Source of the DNA: Aurantibrevibacter litoralis
Lineage (GTDB): Bacteria > Bacteroidota > Bacteroidia > Flavobacteriales > Flavobacteriaceae
Reading direction: 5' to 3'
NCBI RefSeq assembly: GCF_034651555.1
Contig: NZ_JAYEEQ010000007.1
Coordinates: 112,292-176,291, forward strand
Length of the DNA: 64,000 nucleotides
Shown here: one piece after another, positions 52,801 to 60,479 of the stretch
Layout of the letters: every line of letters begins with the position of its first letter
Numbering within the stretch: position 1 is the stretch's first letter
Notes under the pieces: model-generated
What the model saw: the letters and a program-made list of their open reading frames with translations, nothing else
What the model was told of the DNA's origin: nothing
Databases searched by the model: none
Position numbers and translations under genes: made by a program

Positions 52801-53498
52801 CCCGATGGCGCGGATTTGCAATCCGTGCCCTTGAAATGAAGAAAGTCGGTTATAACCAACTATAAAAAGCCGTAGATTTATAATTTTTTGACGAATGTCT
52901 ACAAAGTATAAAGCAACGACGACAGAGGAAGCCTATTTTCTAACCATTACAACCGTTGGTTGGGTAGATGTCTTTACCCGGTTAAATCAAAAATATGTTA
53001 TACTGAATGCCCTGAAATTTTGCCAACAAAGTAAAAACTTAGAAATATATGCCTATTGCATAATGGGCAGCCATGTACATTTGCTCTGTAAGGCAACAGG
53101 TGGCACCATACTGTCCGATGTCATCAGGGATTTTAAAAAGTTCACATCAAAAAGAATCATCGAAACCACCATTGAGGGGCCAGAGAGCAGAAGGGAATGG
53201 TTACTGGAATATTTTCAAAAAGCCTGCCGGCATTTAAAAAGGGAACAACACTATAAAGTTTGGCAAGATGGGCACCGTGCAGAGCACATTTATAGCAATT
53301 CTTTTATTGAACAAAAGATAGCGTATATCCATAATAACCCTGTAAAAGAAAAAATAGTTACGCTGCCGGAGGACTATTATTTTAGTTCGGCAAGAAACTT
53401 TCAGGTTTAGAGAACGAATTGGACGTATTGGTTTTAAATCTGTTTTGAGGCTTTATTAGGACTTGTTACCAGCACGGATTGCAAATCTGCGCTATCGG
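52801..53498. mobile_element. RAYT with flanking inverted REP sequences
   Basis: The left REP (52801-52829, CCCGATGGCGCGGATTTGCA...) and the right REP (53472-53498) are inverted copies of each other that share GCGC(G/A)GATTTGCAATCCGTGC on opposite strands. They bracket one RAYT gene. Related single REPs are at 52289 and 55349. Confidence 0.75.
52895..53410 (+). CDS. REP-associated tyrosine transposase (RAYT)
   Basis: 171 residues. HUH motif HVHLL in YCIMGSHVHLLCKA and the RAYT signature YIHNNPVKE with the catalytic Tyr. Intact. RAYTs are usually single domesticated copies that act on their REP sequences. It is a different subfamily from the transposase at 1817-2278, which uses different hairpins. 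Confidence 0.92.
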   Translation: MSTKYKATTTEEAYFLTITTVGWVDVFTRLNQKYVILNALKFCQQSKNLEIYAYCIMGSHVHLLCKATGGTILSDVIRDFKKFTSKRIIETTIEGPESRREWLLEYFQKACRHLKREQHYKVWQDGHRAEHIYSNSFIEQKIAYIHNNPVKEKIVTLPEDYYFSSARNFQV

Positions 53499-53537
53499 AT
53501 TTCTTTCAAATTTCCGATCGGGTCCAATAGGGCGTTA

Positions 53538-53646
53538 GTTAATCGCATTCGTGCTAATTGAACTGGACATCGGCACATAAGTTCCACTGAAAAATATGTA
53601 GAAGACGATTTGGAAACTTATGCGAAATCGTCAACAACTTCCATCC
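53538..53646 (+). pseudogene. Decayed tyrosine recombinase 3' end
   Basis: From 53565 the frame reads GHRHISSTEKYVEDDLETYA, aligned with AGHRRISTTERYVQEDLKQL of recombinase 2. After GCGAAA a one-base loss breaks the frame; restoring it gives IVNNFHP, like IINTFHP. Just upstream only a trace of the HxxR region (RIRA) is left, next to a deletion. It is a relic of an earlier recombinase copy. Confidence 0.65.
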
Positions 53647-53663
53647 GATCGGGTAAACTTGAA

Positions 53664-53709
53664 ATCACGATCTGTGATGTCCAAAAAATTGGGTGTCGCA
53701 AATTGCGAC
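53664..53709. repeat. Two short dyads upstream of a toxin-antitoxin pair
   Basis: ATCAC-GATCT-GTGAT (53664-53678) and GTCGCAAATTGCGAC (53695-53709). A third of this type, ATCACAAATTGTGAT, is at 54621-54635 before the next pair. They may be REP relics or operator sites. Confidence 0.5.
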
Positions 53710-53773
53710 CACTATAAAAAACAAAAATATGGCACAAAAACCGTACATTTGTTATACCCGAAATACAGAAATC

Positions 53774-53992
53774 ATGGATCTAGAAGCACGGAAATATCAT
53801 TTTATAAAGGAACTGTTCAGTATTGACAGAGAAAGCATTATAGATACTTTGGAGCGTGTTTTAAAGCGCGAAAGGGAAGAACACGAAGAGATTTCTACAA
53901 CGCATAAAAAAGAACTGGACAATCGTTTGGAAAGCTACAAAAACAACCCCAATGATGTCTTGGATTGGAAAGACGTAAAGAACGATTGGTGA
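53774..53992 (+). CDS. Antitoxin of ParE-type module A
   Basis: 72 residues from ATG 53774 (MDLEARKYHFIKELFSID), a start shared by many flavobacterial antitoxins of this kind; ATG 53729 would add 15 residues. A helical, charged C-terminal tail follows. It overlaps the toxin start (TGATG). Confidence 0.7.
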   Translation: MDLEARKYHFIKELFSIDRESIIDTLERVLKREREEHEEISTTHKKELDNRLESYKNNPNDVLDWKDVKNDW

Positions 53993-54300
53993 TGGGCCAT
54001 AAGATTAAGTTACTGCCCATCGCACATATGGATTTACGAAAGGCAAAAAAATGGTATCACGAAAAAAGTGAAACATTGGCCCAAGAATTTAAGGCAGAAG
54101 TCAATAAAGAAATCGATTATATTGGGGAATATCCAGAACACTATCAACGAAAGTACAAAGAGTTGCGACAGTCCTTGGTAACCCGTTTTCCTTATGCCAT
54201 TTTTTATTTAGTCGAAGAAGAACAAAAGCAGATTGTTGTTTTTGGGATTCTGCACACAAGCAGAAATCCCGAAATAGCACGAAAAAGAACTGGGAAATAA
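53992..54300 (+). CDS. ParE/RelE-family toxin, module A
   Basis: 102 residues. Pattern KLLPIAHMDLRKAKKWYHEK, RYKELRQSLVTRFPYAIFYLV-like middle and VVFGILHTSRNP end, typical of ParE-like toxins. Start ATG at 53992 follows the antitoxin stop. A strong terminator lies 10 bases downstream. Confidence 0.85.
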   Translation: MGHKIKLLPIAHMDLRKAKKWYHEKSETLAQEFKAEVNKEIDYIGEYPEHYQRKYKELRQSLVTRFPYAIFYLVEEEQKQIVVFGILHTSRNPEIARKRTGK

Positions 54301-54310
54301 AAACAGGGAA

Positions 54311-54340
54311 AGAACCACGGCTCTCGCCGTGGTTCTTTTA
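54311..54340 (+). terminator. Intrinsic terminator after TA module A
   Basis: Stem AGAACCACGGC / GCCGTGGTTCT with a TCTC loop and a T-run. Nearly the same sequence, with its upstream AAAACAGGGAA leader, recurs at 55445-55475. Confidence 0.85.
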
Positions 54341-54359
54341 TTCATGCCTGAGTTCGATC

Positions 54360-54422
54360 AATCCAAAATGCTGGTTTTCGATACAATCCCGAGTACGGGA
54401 TCAAACTGACGCATTTTGGATT
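54360..54422. repeat. Nested dyad element
   Basis: Outer arms AATCCAAAATGC (54360) and GCATTTTGGATT (54411) are perfect complements, and inside them ATCCCG-AGTA-CGGGAT is a second hairpin. The 63-bp unit resembles a short REP or MITE. The rest of the interval to 54690 shows no gene. Confidence 0.6.
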
Positions 54423-54620
54423 AAAAAACTCATTCCCGATATACTTTTCTCCCCGACTATCTTATCGGGATAAAAGAACTCCCCCCTATTTCCAAGGGTG
54501 CAACGGGCGGCTCAAGGGCAAGCCATATCCCGCCAAAAGTTTTAAGGGAAGGATCGCCACGGTCAAAAATCCGATCTGTGGAATTCTTTCAGGTAGCAAA
54601 TTGCGGACTTGAAACCCGAC

Positions 54621-54635
54621 ATCACAAATTGTGAT
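54621..54635. repeat. Short dyad upstream of TA module B
   Basis: ATCACAAATTGTGAT, a perfect odd palindrome about 55 bases before the antitoxin start. Either an operator for the module or a REP relic like those at 53664-53709. Confidence 0.45.
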
Positions 54636-54690
54636 ATCAAAAGCAGCAATGGTTTAAGCAAATGGCAATAAAATATAAATTATCTTTGTT

Positions 54691-54939
54691 ATGAGCATAA
54701 AAGCATATCCTATGAACATCGAAGCGACAAAACTGGAATTGATGCACCTACTGTTGCAAACACAGAAAGAGACCTTATTGGCAAAAGTGAAGAAAGTGTT
54801 CGAAGATGAACACGTAGATTGGTGGGACGATATGGACGAAGAAGAACGAAAAGAGGTTGAAACAGGTCTTGCAGAAGCGGATAAAGGGGAGTTCACATCG
54901 CACGAAAAAGTGATGAAACGCTTTGATAAATGGCGTTAA
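54691..54939 (+). CDS. Antitoxin of ParE-type module B
   Basis: 82 residues (75 if started at ATG 54712, MNIEATKLELMHLLLQ). Helical N-terminus, then an acidic stretch DWWDDMDEEERKEVE and a basic end. It overlaps the toxin gene by 10 bases. Confidence 0.7.
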   Translation: MSIKAYPMNIEATKLELMHLLLQTQKETLLAKVKKVFEDEHVDWWDDMDEEERKEVETGLAEADKGEFTSHEKVMKRFDKWR

Positions 54940-55223
54940 AAATAGTTTGGGCACCACAGGCAGAAAAAGGTCTGGGCAAGGTTCTCGAATATCTTGAAGA
55001 AGAATGGTCGGCCAAGGAAATCCTTGTACTGGAAAAGCGGATCCTTGACCTTATGGAGCGTATCTCGAAATATCCAAAAATCTGTCCACCTACTGGAAAA
55101 TACCCGAACGTTCACAAAGGATCGGTGGACAAGAACAACTATATCATCTACCGTCTAAATCCCAGAAAAAAGTCCATCGAGATCATCAACTTCAGGGGAA
55201 CGAAACAAAAGCCAATAAAATAA
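54930..55223 (+). CDS. ParE-family toxin, module B
   Basis: 97 residues: VWAPQAEKGLGKVLEYLEEE start, FPKICPPTG-like KYPKICPPTGKYPNVHKGSV, and YIIYRLNPRKKSIEIINFR end, matching the ParE/RelE fold. It is distinct from module A in sequence. Confidence 0.8.
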   Translation: MALKIVWAPQAEKGLGKVLEYLEEEWSAKEILVLEKRILDLMERISKYPKICPPTGKYPNVHKGSVDKNNYIIYRLNPRKKSIEIINFRGTKQKPIK

Positions 55224-55348
55224 ACATCCGTCTCCGTAAGCCAGGCGCCCAAGGCAGGGCTTTGTGTGCCAAAGTCTATGGTGGCACATTGCTTGTTCTG
55301 CCCGAAATTGGACCATCGTTGGAAACCCGTTCCGCAAAAAAGCAAGAT

Positions 55349-55380
55349 CCCCGATGGCGAAGATTTGCAATCCGTGACCT
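55349..55380. repeat. Solitary REP sequence
   Basis: CCCGATGGCGAAGATTTGCA followed by ATCCGTGACC, matching the left REP of the RAYT element at 52801-52829 with few changes. It is probably a target or product of that RAYT. Confidence 0.65.
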
Positions 55381-55444
55381 TACCCCATCCCAGAACGGGC
55401 ATCTTTCTGCCCGTGCCGTCAAGAGTAAGAAATAAAAAACAGGG

Positions 55445-55475
55445 AAAGAACCACGGCTCTCACCGTGGTTCTTTT
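55445..55475 (+). terminator. Intrinsic terminator after TA module B
   Basis: AAAGAACCACGG / CCGTGGTTCTTT with a six-base loop and T-run. It is the sister of the terminator at 54311-54340. Confidence 0.8.
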
Positions 55476-55665
55476 TCTCTGTACCATTTACCAGACCGGG
55501 GGGAGGTCCCAACCCCCTAAGATTCACGGTCCCGTTGCCTCCATCGCAACGGTAAGGCCTTTTCAGGTCATTTTTCGTTGAAACGCAAGGGGAAATCCGG
55601 GATTTCTACCCTTTTAATGCAACACTTATAGGATAAATACGTTATTCCTTATAAGAATTTTAGGT
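55476..55665. other. Leader of the right-hand secretion operon
   Basis: 190 bp without a gene between the last terminator and the plus-strand pilus genes. It should hold their promoter; no exact box was fixed. Confidence 0.5.
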
Positions 55666-56382
55666 ATGAAATCGATACTGTTTGTGCCGCTTTTGGCTTT
55701 TGTATGTTCCTGTGCCCCTTTGCGGCACAGCCAATTAAAAACAGCGACCCTTCCCGGTCTCGGGGCGCTCGGAAAACCCGGCAAAAAAATATTGCAAAAC
55801 AATTTTCACCCCTATGGGCATCCTTCGTTGGTAACACCCGTGGCGGTGGCCATGAAGGAAGTTCCCTTTAGCCGCTCGGAGTTTCGGAAATTCGCCGACC
55901 TTAAAAGGGCCAAAGGCCAGGAAACGACCGTTGTCTTTGTGGATTCGCTGCCCAACAAGCCCACGTACACCCTTTTGGAAATTACGGACATGCTCGCATT
56001 GCAGCAGCAATTGAACGCAAAGGAAAACGACCGGGCACGGAATTACCTTGCCAAAGAAGGGGAGGCCCGACTGGTGCACCGAATTTCCTTCCGCTTGGAA
56101 GGGAAACAGGCACAGGCCCTGTCCAAGGCCGAGGGCATCTTCCTCACGGAGGACCGACATGGCCTGTTGGAACTGGAATGTGTACTGGGTCGGGAGCGAC
56201 AGCGTATCGCGCTTTCCGATCTGGATATCTTTGATTACGGTACCGTCGGTTTCTGCTGGGAAGCGGATCGGTACGGAAAGGAAAACATCGCTTTGATCAG
56301 CATTGGCAAAACCAATTGCCCCAGGGGCACTTCCCCAAAAGCGCACAAACTGGACAACACCAAATCCTATCTTAAAATATGA
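55666..56382 (+). CDS. Lipoprotein of the secretion operon, unknown family
   Basis: 238 residues. Lipobox in FVCSCAPLRH (Cys at 16), then a mixed alpha/beta domain without recognised motifs. It is the first gene of the right-hand secretion operon. It could act as an outer-membrane pilotin for the secretin, but nothing in the sequence proves this. Confidence 0.75.
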   Translation: MKSILFVPLLAFVCSCAPLRHSQLKTATLPGLGALGKPGKKILQNNFHPYGHPSLVTPVAVAMKEVPFSRSEFRKFADLKRAKGQETTVVFVDSLPNKPTYTLLEITDMLALQQQLNAKENDRARNYLAKEGEARLVHRISFRLEGKQAQALSKAEGIFLTEDRHGLLELECVLGRERQRIALSDLDIFDYGTVGFCWEADRYGKENIALISIGKTNCPRGTSPKAHKLDNTKSYLKI

Positions 56383-56404
56383 CCCTTGGTTTAAAGCACA
56401 TACG

Positions 56405-56800
56405 ATGAAAAAAAACAGACTAATACGATCCGCTTTTATAATGGGAACCCTGGGTCTGTGCTCCTGTGAGGATTTACTGGAGGTACCGGACATTTCCAAC
56501 GCCACCATAGAACTACTGGCCCCAAAAGACAGCACCGTGGTGAATACGGCCACCGTAAATTTTCATTGGAACGGTATTTCGGATGCCGATGGTTACCTGG
56601 TCCAGGTGGCCGCCCCAAATTTTGAAAATGCCTCCCAAATCCTACTGGACAGCATTATCGTGCTCGACAGTGCCTTTGTGGGCACCCGGGCCAGCCTTCC
56701 GCTCCCCAATGGCAGCTTCCAATGGCGGGTAAAGGGCATCAATAGTGGCTTTGAAACGGGATTTTCCACCGCAGCTTTTGAAGTCAATATAACCCCCTAA
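56405..56800 (+). CDS. Small lipoprotein with one fibronectin III-like domain
   Basis: 131 residues from ATG 56405. Lipobox GLCSCEDLLE, then a single beta-sandwich domain (IELLAPKDSTVVNTATVNFH, WNGISDADGYLVQVA, FQWRVKGINSGFETGFS). Probably displayed on the cell envelope. It lies between the first lipoprotein and the GspC-like gene. Confidence 0.75.
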   Translation: MKKNRLIRSAFIMGTLGLCSCEDLLEVPDISNATIELLAPKDSTVVNTATVNFHWNGISDADGYLVQVAAPNFENASQILLDSIIVLDSAFVGTRASLPLPNGSFQWRVKGINSGFETGFSTAAFEVNITP

Positions 56801-56811
56801 ATGCTGGACGA

Positions 56812-57279
56812 TTGAAACGCAACAAAAAGACATACCTGCTTTTGGGGCTCGTACTCGTGATATGGGGCATGATTGGGTTTAAGCTCCTGGGCAGTCTAAG
56901 GCCAACCCCCATACCCATGGCAACCGGCAATGCCGTGGAGCGATTCAGACCAACGGACCCGGCCAAAAAGGACACCTTCAGCATTGTGGCCGATTACCGG
57001 GACCCCTTTCTGGGCACCTTGCCCAAACGAAAGGATTCCTCTGCCTCCAAAAAAACAAAGGCCAAAATTGTTGCCGTACCCGAAAAGCAGATCCGATATT
57101 CCGGCCTGGTGACCGAAAGTACCACAGGAAACAAGATCTTCTTCGTTTCCATAGACGGACAGGATTTTGTGATGTCGCTCCATCAGGTGGAACGGGAAGT
57201 AAGACTTTTGGCGGGCAATGGCACCAGCATAAAGGTAAAGTACGGTTCACAGACCAAAACAATTCCGCTAACTCCATGA
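56812..57279 (+). CDS. GspC/PilP-like inner-membrane protein
   Basis: 155 residues. One N-terminal membrane helix (YLLLGLVLVIWGMIGFKLLG), a disordered linker, and a small beta domain (YSGLVTESTTGNKIFFVSID, HQVEREVRLLAG) like the HR domain of GspC/PilP, which contacts the secretin. The only in-frame start is TTG at 56812. It overlaps the next gene by four bases. Confidence 0.65.
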   Translation: MKRNKKTYLLLGLVLVIWGMIGFKLLGSLRPTPIPMATGNAVERFRPTDPAKKDTFSIVADYRDPFLGTLPKRKDSSASKKTKAKIVAVPEKQIRYSGLVTESTTGNKIFFVSIDGQDFVMSLHQVEREVRLLAGNGTSIKVKYGSQTKTIPLTP

Positions 57280-58547
57280 AAGGGGGCCAAAAAATACCGG
57301 CCGGGGCACTTCAGTTTGTGCTCTTTATCGGGGCCATTATCGCAATCCTACTGCTCACCTTTGTTTTGATTTCGCATTCCCATTCCCATTTCAACAAAAA
57401 GACCGACCTGACCGTGGGCGTGGTTCTTGCAGCGGATTACGGACTTCAATATGCTTTTGAACAGGAATTGAAATCGGGGGATTCACTTCTGCTCCCTCCC
57501 TATGGCCCCATGGGCATCGAAATACGCGTGCAAAAGACCTATTGGGGAGTATTCCAAAAATGGCATTCCATGGCCCGGCACCGGGCCGTTGCCTTTGCAA
57601 AAACGGCACTGGTGGGCATGGCATCGGATACGGATACCACGGCCCTCTATCTCCGGGATCGACAACGTCCCTTGGTGCTGGCCGGAAAATCCAAACTCAC
57701 CGGCCATGTCTATGTGCCAAAACAAGGGCTCCGCATGGGGAATATTGCAGGCAACGCCTACATCCACAAGCAACTGGTCTTTGGGGAACAACGGTTGAGC
57801 AAGGAACGTTTGCCGCTGTTGGACAGTGAAATCCTAGAACAGATCCGCTATCTGACCTGGCCTGATTTTCAACCTCGGGGTGAAGCGGCGGCCCTTCGAC
57901 CGGGATTGGAGCTCAAAAACTCCTTTGCCTCCCCGACAACCTATATCCAAGACCATAATGTCACCCTGCAAGGCGTTGCCCTAAGCGGCAACATCGTGGT
58001 ACATGCCCTTCAACGTATAACCGTGCATAAGAGCGCCCATTTAAAGGATGTGCTTCTCATTGCGCCCGAAATACACATCAAAGACGGAGTGACCGGCTAT
58101 TTTCAAGCAATAGCTTCCAAACATATTACAGTGGGAAAACAATGTCGTTTGTCCTATCCCACTGCCCTTGCCGTACAACCCGGGCCAGATGCCCCCGTCC
58201 AAAATCCCATCGACTTAAAACCCAATATTGTCGTGGAGGCCGGAAGTGCGGTACAGGGCATGTTGCTCTATCTGGACACATCCGAAGGCTATCGGCATAC
58301 CCCTCAGATTTATATTGCCGAGGGAGCCACCATCCTTGGGGAAGTGTATTGTGCCAAAAATCTGGAACTAAAGGGCTCGGTTTTGGGCAGGGTATATACC
58401 GATGCCTTTATTGCCCTTGAAAACGGGAGCATATATCAGAACCATCTGTACCGGGGAACCATAGACCGAAGCGGCTTGCCCAACACCTATGTCGGACTCC
58501 CCATGGAAACGGAAACCGCCCAAAACTATATGAAATGGATGTACTGA
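57276..58547 (+). CDS. Membrane-anchored beta-solenoid protein of the pilus operon
   Basis: 423 residues. An N-terminal helix (LQFVLFIGAIIAILLLTFVL) is followed by His-rich HSHSHF, an alpha/beta part, and from about residue 140 repeated short beta rungs (VYVPKQGLRMGNIAGNAYIH, ILIAPEIHIKDG, ITVGKQCRL, IYIAEGATILGEVYC), as in bactofilin-like solenoids. No standard Gsp/Pil gene has this build. By position it could replace GspK or PilX at the tip, but it lacks a prepilin leader. Confidence 0.6.
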   Translation: MKGGQKIPAGALQFVLFIGAIIAILLLTFVLISHSHSHFNKKTDLTVGVVLAADYGLQYAFEQELKSGDSLLLPPYGPMGIEIRVQKTYWGVFQKWHSMARHRAVAFAKTALVGMASDTDTTALYLRDRQRPLVLAGKSKLTGHVYVPKQGLRMGNIAGNAYIHKQLVFGEQRLSKERLPLLDSEILEQIRYLTWPDFQPRGEAAALRPGLELKNSFASPTTYIQDHNVTLQGVALSGNIVVHALQRITVHKSAHLKDVLLIAPEIHIKDGVTGYFQAIASKHITVGKQCRLSYPTALAVQPGPDAPVQNPIDLKPNIVVEAGSAVQGMLLYLDTSEGYRHTPQIYIAEGATILGEVYCAKNLELKGSVLGRVYTDAFIALENGSIYQNHLYRGTIDRSGLPNTYVGLPMETETAQNYMKWMY

Positions 58548-58870
58548 AAAGAGTAAAGGGGTCTACCCTTATGGAGACGCTGGTGGCCACCGTATTGATC
58601 GTTATCCTGTTTATGATGTCGAGCCTATTGCTGAACTCCATGTTCGCCATGGGCATGAAACAGCATACGACCGTTATAGGCACCCGTTTGCACCAACTGC
58701 AATATGAATATGGGCATGGGACCCTTAGCGTTCCGTATTATGAATCGATGGAGGGCTGGGAGATCAGTGTCGCTCCGTCGGATGTACACGGAAACAACGT
58801 TTTGCTCTTTAGGGCCGAACATCCCGAACAGGGACAATCAATCGAAAACCGTATCCGATATGCGCATTAA
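58535..58870 (+). CDS. Minor pseudopilin (GspH/I-like)
   Basis: 111 residues. Prepilin leader KGSTLMETLVATVLIVILFM: cleavage after Gly leaves Glu at position 5. A short C-terminal domain follows. It overlaps both neighbours by 11-13 bases, so the pseudopilin genes form one translational unit. Confidence 0.8.
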   Translation: MDVLKRVKGSTLMETLVATVLIVILFMMSSLLLNSMFAMGMKQHTTVIGTRLHQLQYEYGHGTLSVPYYESMEGWEISVAPSDVHGNNVLLFRAEHPEQGQSIENRIRYAH

Positions 58871-59342
58871 ACCCAATACGATCCCGGCCTTTACCTTGAG
58901 CGAAATGATGGTGGCATTGGTGATCACCTCCATCGTGGTGGGCATGGCCTTTGCCGTATTGCAGCTGGTACAGCAACACATGCAGGGAATTCAGAATAAT
59001 TACGGGAACCAAGCCCAAGTAAATCTGTTACGGCAATCGTTGTGGATGGACTTAAACCGCTACAACCGGGTGTTCTTTGATGCGCCCCAACAGGAACTGT
59101 TTTTTGCGAATGAGATGGGAACGCATTCGTACCGTTTTGAGGAATCCTTTATCGTCCGGGACCTCGATACCTTTCACCTAAAAATAGTGCGGAAAGCCTT
59201 CTTTTTTGAAAACAAGGAAGTCGGTCAGGGCGGGATCGATGCACTCCTCTTAGAGACTGAAAAGGAGTTTGGGGGGCAACGTCTATTTTTGTTCAAGCAG
59301 AATTCGGCGGCAACTTATTTAAATGATGGCCATGGGCTTTAA
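58860..59342 (+). CDS. Minor pseudopilin (GspJ-like)
   Basis: 160 residues from ATG 58860. Leader PAFTLSEMMVALVITSIVVG with Glu at mature position 5 and the bulky hydrophobic helix of pseudopilins. The length and the long beta-rich C-terminal part fit GspJ. It overlaps GspF by 20 bases. Confidence 0.82.
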   Translation: MRIKPNTIPAFTLSEMMVALVITSIVVGMAFAVLQLVQQHMQGIQNNYGNQAQVNLLRQSLWMDLNRYNRVFFDAPQQELFFANEMGTHSYRFEESFIVRDLDTFHLKIVRKAFFFENKEVGQGGIDALLLETEKEFGGQRLFLFKQNSAATYLNDGHGL

Positions 59343-60465
59343 ATTGGAACATAGGGCAGCACCCGCTGTCAAGCGGACCGAAACGGATGGGCTTGCCCGA
59401 CTGCTGCAAACCGAAATAAAGGTGTTCGGGACCTTTTTCAATAATAAAAGGAAAGAGGATTTCTATACGGAGCTCTCCGTCCTGTTAAAGGCGGGCATCC
59501 ATCTCAGGGAAGCCCTGTCCCTTCTGGCGGAAAATCAAAAAAAAGGGAAGTTGCGCACGTTCTACACGGAAATGGAGGCTTCCCTGGTGGCCGGAAGAAG
59601 CTTTTCCGATATTTTAAAAACCCGAAAGGAATTTACCGAGTATGAATACCATTCCATTAAAATCGGGGAAGAAACCGGTAACATGGCACGGATTCTGGAA
59701 GAACTGGGCAAGTTCTTTGCCCGGAAAAACGAGCAGCGCAGAGGGCTGATGAACGCCCTTACGTACCCTATCATCATCTTGGTCACCGCGGTATTGGTCG
59801 TCGTGTTCATGCTGCGCATGGTAGTGCCCATGTTCGAGGATATTTTTAAACAGAACAAGGTAGAGCTGCCCGCCATTACCAAAATGATCATTAGTGCCTC
59901 CAACTTTATAAAAGACTATGGATGGGTGGTATTGGTGGTTTTGGTCGCCCTCCTTGTGCTCCGCGGCACTTTTAACAAAAAGGAATGGTTCAGGAAGAAC
60001 AAGGATCGTCTGTTGATGAGACTGCCTTTGATAGGCCCCTTTGTCCGCATCGTTTATCTGGCGCAATTTACGCAGGCGGTCGCCCTTCTTACTTCCTCCA
60101 AGGTGCCTTTGCTGAACAGCATCCAACTCGTAAAGAAAATGATCGGCTTTTATCCTTTGCAAAAGGCACTGGGCGAGGTGGAAGCCAGTGTCTTAAAAGG
60201 GATCAGCCTCAACGAAAGCCTAAAGGCCAATAAAATATTTGATGCCAAAATGGTATCGCTGGTAAAAGTGGCCGAGGAAACCAACCAGACCGAGTTTATT
60301 TTTCAACGGTTGAACGAACAATATTCCATTGAGGTCCAACAAAAATCCAAGCTGTTGTCCACCCTTATGGAGCCCTTGATCATTGTCATCGTGGGCATCT
60401 TCGTTGGGGTCATTTTGGTCTCCATGTATTTGCCGATGTTCAAGCTGAGCACGGTGTTGGGGTAG
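59323..60465 (+). CDS. gspF: GspF/PilC inner-membrane platform protein
   Basis: 380 residues (ATG 59323 or 59332). Two T2SSF domains: residues about 45-165 (FYTELSVLLKAGIHLREAL, GEETGNMARILEEL) and about 245-365 (TQAVALLTSSKVPLLNSIQL, VAEETNQTEFIF), each followed by membrane helices. Together with GspE it drives pseudopilus assembly. It is the last gene of the plus operon and nearly abuts the convergent HlyD gene. Confidence 0.92.
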   Translation: MMAMGFKLEHRAAPAVKRTETDGLARLLQTEIKVFGTFFNNKRKEDFYTELSVLLKAGIHLREALSLLAENQKKGKLRTFYTEMEASLVAGRSFSDILKTRKEFTEYEYHSIKIGEETGNMARILEELGKFFARKNEQRRGLMNALTYPIIILVTAVLVVVFMLRMVVPMFEDIFKQNKVELPAITKMIISASNFIKDYGWVVLVVLVALLVLRGTFNKKEWFRKNKDRLLMRLPLIGPFVRIVYLAQFTQAVALLTSSKVPLLNSIQLVKKMIGFYPLQKALGEVEASVLKGISLNESLKANKIFDAKMVSLVKVAEETNQTEFIFQRLNEQYSIEVQQKSKLLSTLMEPLIIVIVGIFVGVILVSMYLPMFKLSTVLG

Positions 60466-60479
60466 CTTGGATACAAAAT

